Source: CAXMST01 sp963700785 (GTDB taxonomy: Bacteria; Actinomycetota; Thermoleophilia; Solirubrobacterales; 70-9). Taken from it: a stretch of DNA of 64,000 bases. Both the position numbers and the translations under genes were made by a program. Within the stretch, counting starts at the first letter, position 1. Each line of letters begins with the position of its first letter. The notes under the pieces were generated by a model that was not told where the DNA came from, did not search any database, and saw only the letters and a program-made list of their open reading frames with translations. This document shows positions 63,422-64,000 of this stretch, one piece after another. Where the stretch lies: positions 186,001-250,000 of the forward strand of contig CAVOYZ010000010.1 of NCBI GenBank assembly GCA_963700785.1, given 5' to 3'.

Positions 63422-64000
63422 AGCTCCCGCACCCCGATCCGCGGGCCGACGGTCGCCCAGTCGAGCACCGGACCATCCCGGCAGATGAACGAGCCCCCCC
63501 ACTGACAGTGCCCACAATGGCCGACGGCGCAGCGCATATTCCGCTCGAGTGAGAGGTGCAGGCGGTCCGGTTCGACCCCGAGCTCTAGCAGCGCTGCGGC
63601 CGCGTAGCGCATCATCACCTCTGGGCCGCAGACGAGCGCGATGGTTCGCTCCGGATCGAGCTCGAGCCGATCGATCAGGCTCGGGACCACTCCCACCCTG
63701 CCGCGCCAGGCGGGGTGGGCAACGTCGACGATCACCTCACACTCGAGGTCCTCGCGCCCGAGCCACTGGTCGAGCTCGTCACGGAACAGGAGCTGATCCG
63801 GCTCGCGCCCGCCGTAGAGCAGGATCAGTCGCCGAAAGCTCTGACGCTCGGCCAGGGCGCGGTAGATCATCGGCCGCAGGGGCGCCAGGCCGAGGCCGCC
63901 GGCCACCAGCACCAGGTCGTCGCCCTCGCGCTCGGGGCCGGGCCAGCCACGCCCGAACGGGCCGCGGATGCCGACCTCGTCGCCGACCGAGAGGCCGCAG
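63418..64000 (-). CDS. Hydrogenase FAD/NAD(P)-binding subunit (gamma), 5' end beyond window
   Basis: The C-terminal 194 residues of a ferredoxin-NADP reductase-type subunit of group 3b hydrogenase. GIRGPFGRGWPG and LVLVAGGLGLAPLRPM (NAD(P)-binding) are followed by YGGREPDQLLF, ALVCGPEVMMRYA, and a [2Fe-2S] region RNMRCAVGHCGHCQWGGSFICRDGPV in pieces: C..., C.., C...C. It links H2 oxidation or evolution with NAD(P)H. The start and any beta (FeS) subunit gene lie past the right end. Confidence 0.9.
   Translation of the reverse strand, partial: CGLSVGDEVGIRGPFGRGWPGPEREGDDLVLVAGGLGLAPLRPMIYRALAERQSFRRLILLYGGREPDQLLFRDELDQWLGREDLECEVIVDVAHPAWRGRVGVVPSLIDRLELDPERTIALVCGPEVMMRYAAAALLELGVEPDRLHLSLERNMRCAVGHCGHCQWGGSFICRDGPVLDWATVGPRIGVREL

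Overview
The window looks like chromosomal DNA of a high-GC actinobacterium, most likely of the class Thermoleophilia (Solirubrobacterales-like). This is inferred from the strong GC bias at third codon positions, frequent GTG/TTG starts, actinobacterial gene families (paired Get3-like ATPases, DipZ, WS/DGAT, an Rv3030-3032-like cluster) and a PilT ATPase in a non-proteobacterial setting. I saw no rRNA, tRNA, CRISPR array, insertion sequence or phage genes. The DNA is almost fully coding and reads as core or stable accessory chromosome.

Layout. 0-9 kb: pilT, an HxlR-type regulator with a palindromic operator, a HEPN-like unknown, two Get3/ArsA ATPases, then an overlapping parA-ftsZ pair with long disordered N-termini. 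9-20 kb: gamma-glutamyltransferase, a Lon-N domain protein, amine oxidase, DipZ, a lipoprotein, and a methyltransferase-GH57-GT4 set that mirrors the mycobacterial methylglucose polysaccharide locus. 20-25 kb: meaB and a cassette of two paralogous PRC-barrel proteins and three coiled-coil proteins. 25-38 kb: lipid and branched-chain carbon metabolism (acyl-CoA dehydrogenase, leucyl aminopeptidase, thiolase, amidase, a B12-dependent acyl-CoA mutase in two subunits, EtfBA and ETF-quinone oxidoreductase). 38.6-46.3 kb: a giant DUF11-repeat surface protein followed by an L,D-transpeptidase. 46-51 kb: a B-type haem-copper oxidase whose subunit I carries a fused cytochrome c, in one operon with an SQR-like flavoprotein. 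51-58 kb: universal stress protein, EF-G2, a second SQR-like protein with a TreT-like glycosyltransferase, and WS/DGAT. 58-64 kb: a group 3b-type NiFe hydrogenase operon that runs into pyruvate phosphate dikinase.

How it fits together. Acyl-CoA dehydrogenase electrons pass through EtfBA and ETF-QO to quinone. SQR-like proteins would feed the same pool and the oxidase would drain it. MeaB would protect the B12 mutase. The hydrogenase and PPDK suggest metabolism that copes with low oxygen or carbon starvation.

Two window-wide patterns matter for any reader. First, many genes have a TAnnnT-type -10 box only 6-9 nt before the start codon, which points to leaderless mRNAs and was used here to choose several starts. 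Second, six conserved genes carry one apparent extra base, and coxB carries two apparent missing bases, mostly in short homopolymers. These look more like sequence errors than biology and should be checked before any gene is called a pseudogene.
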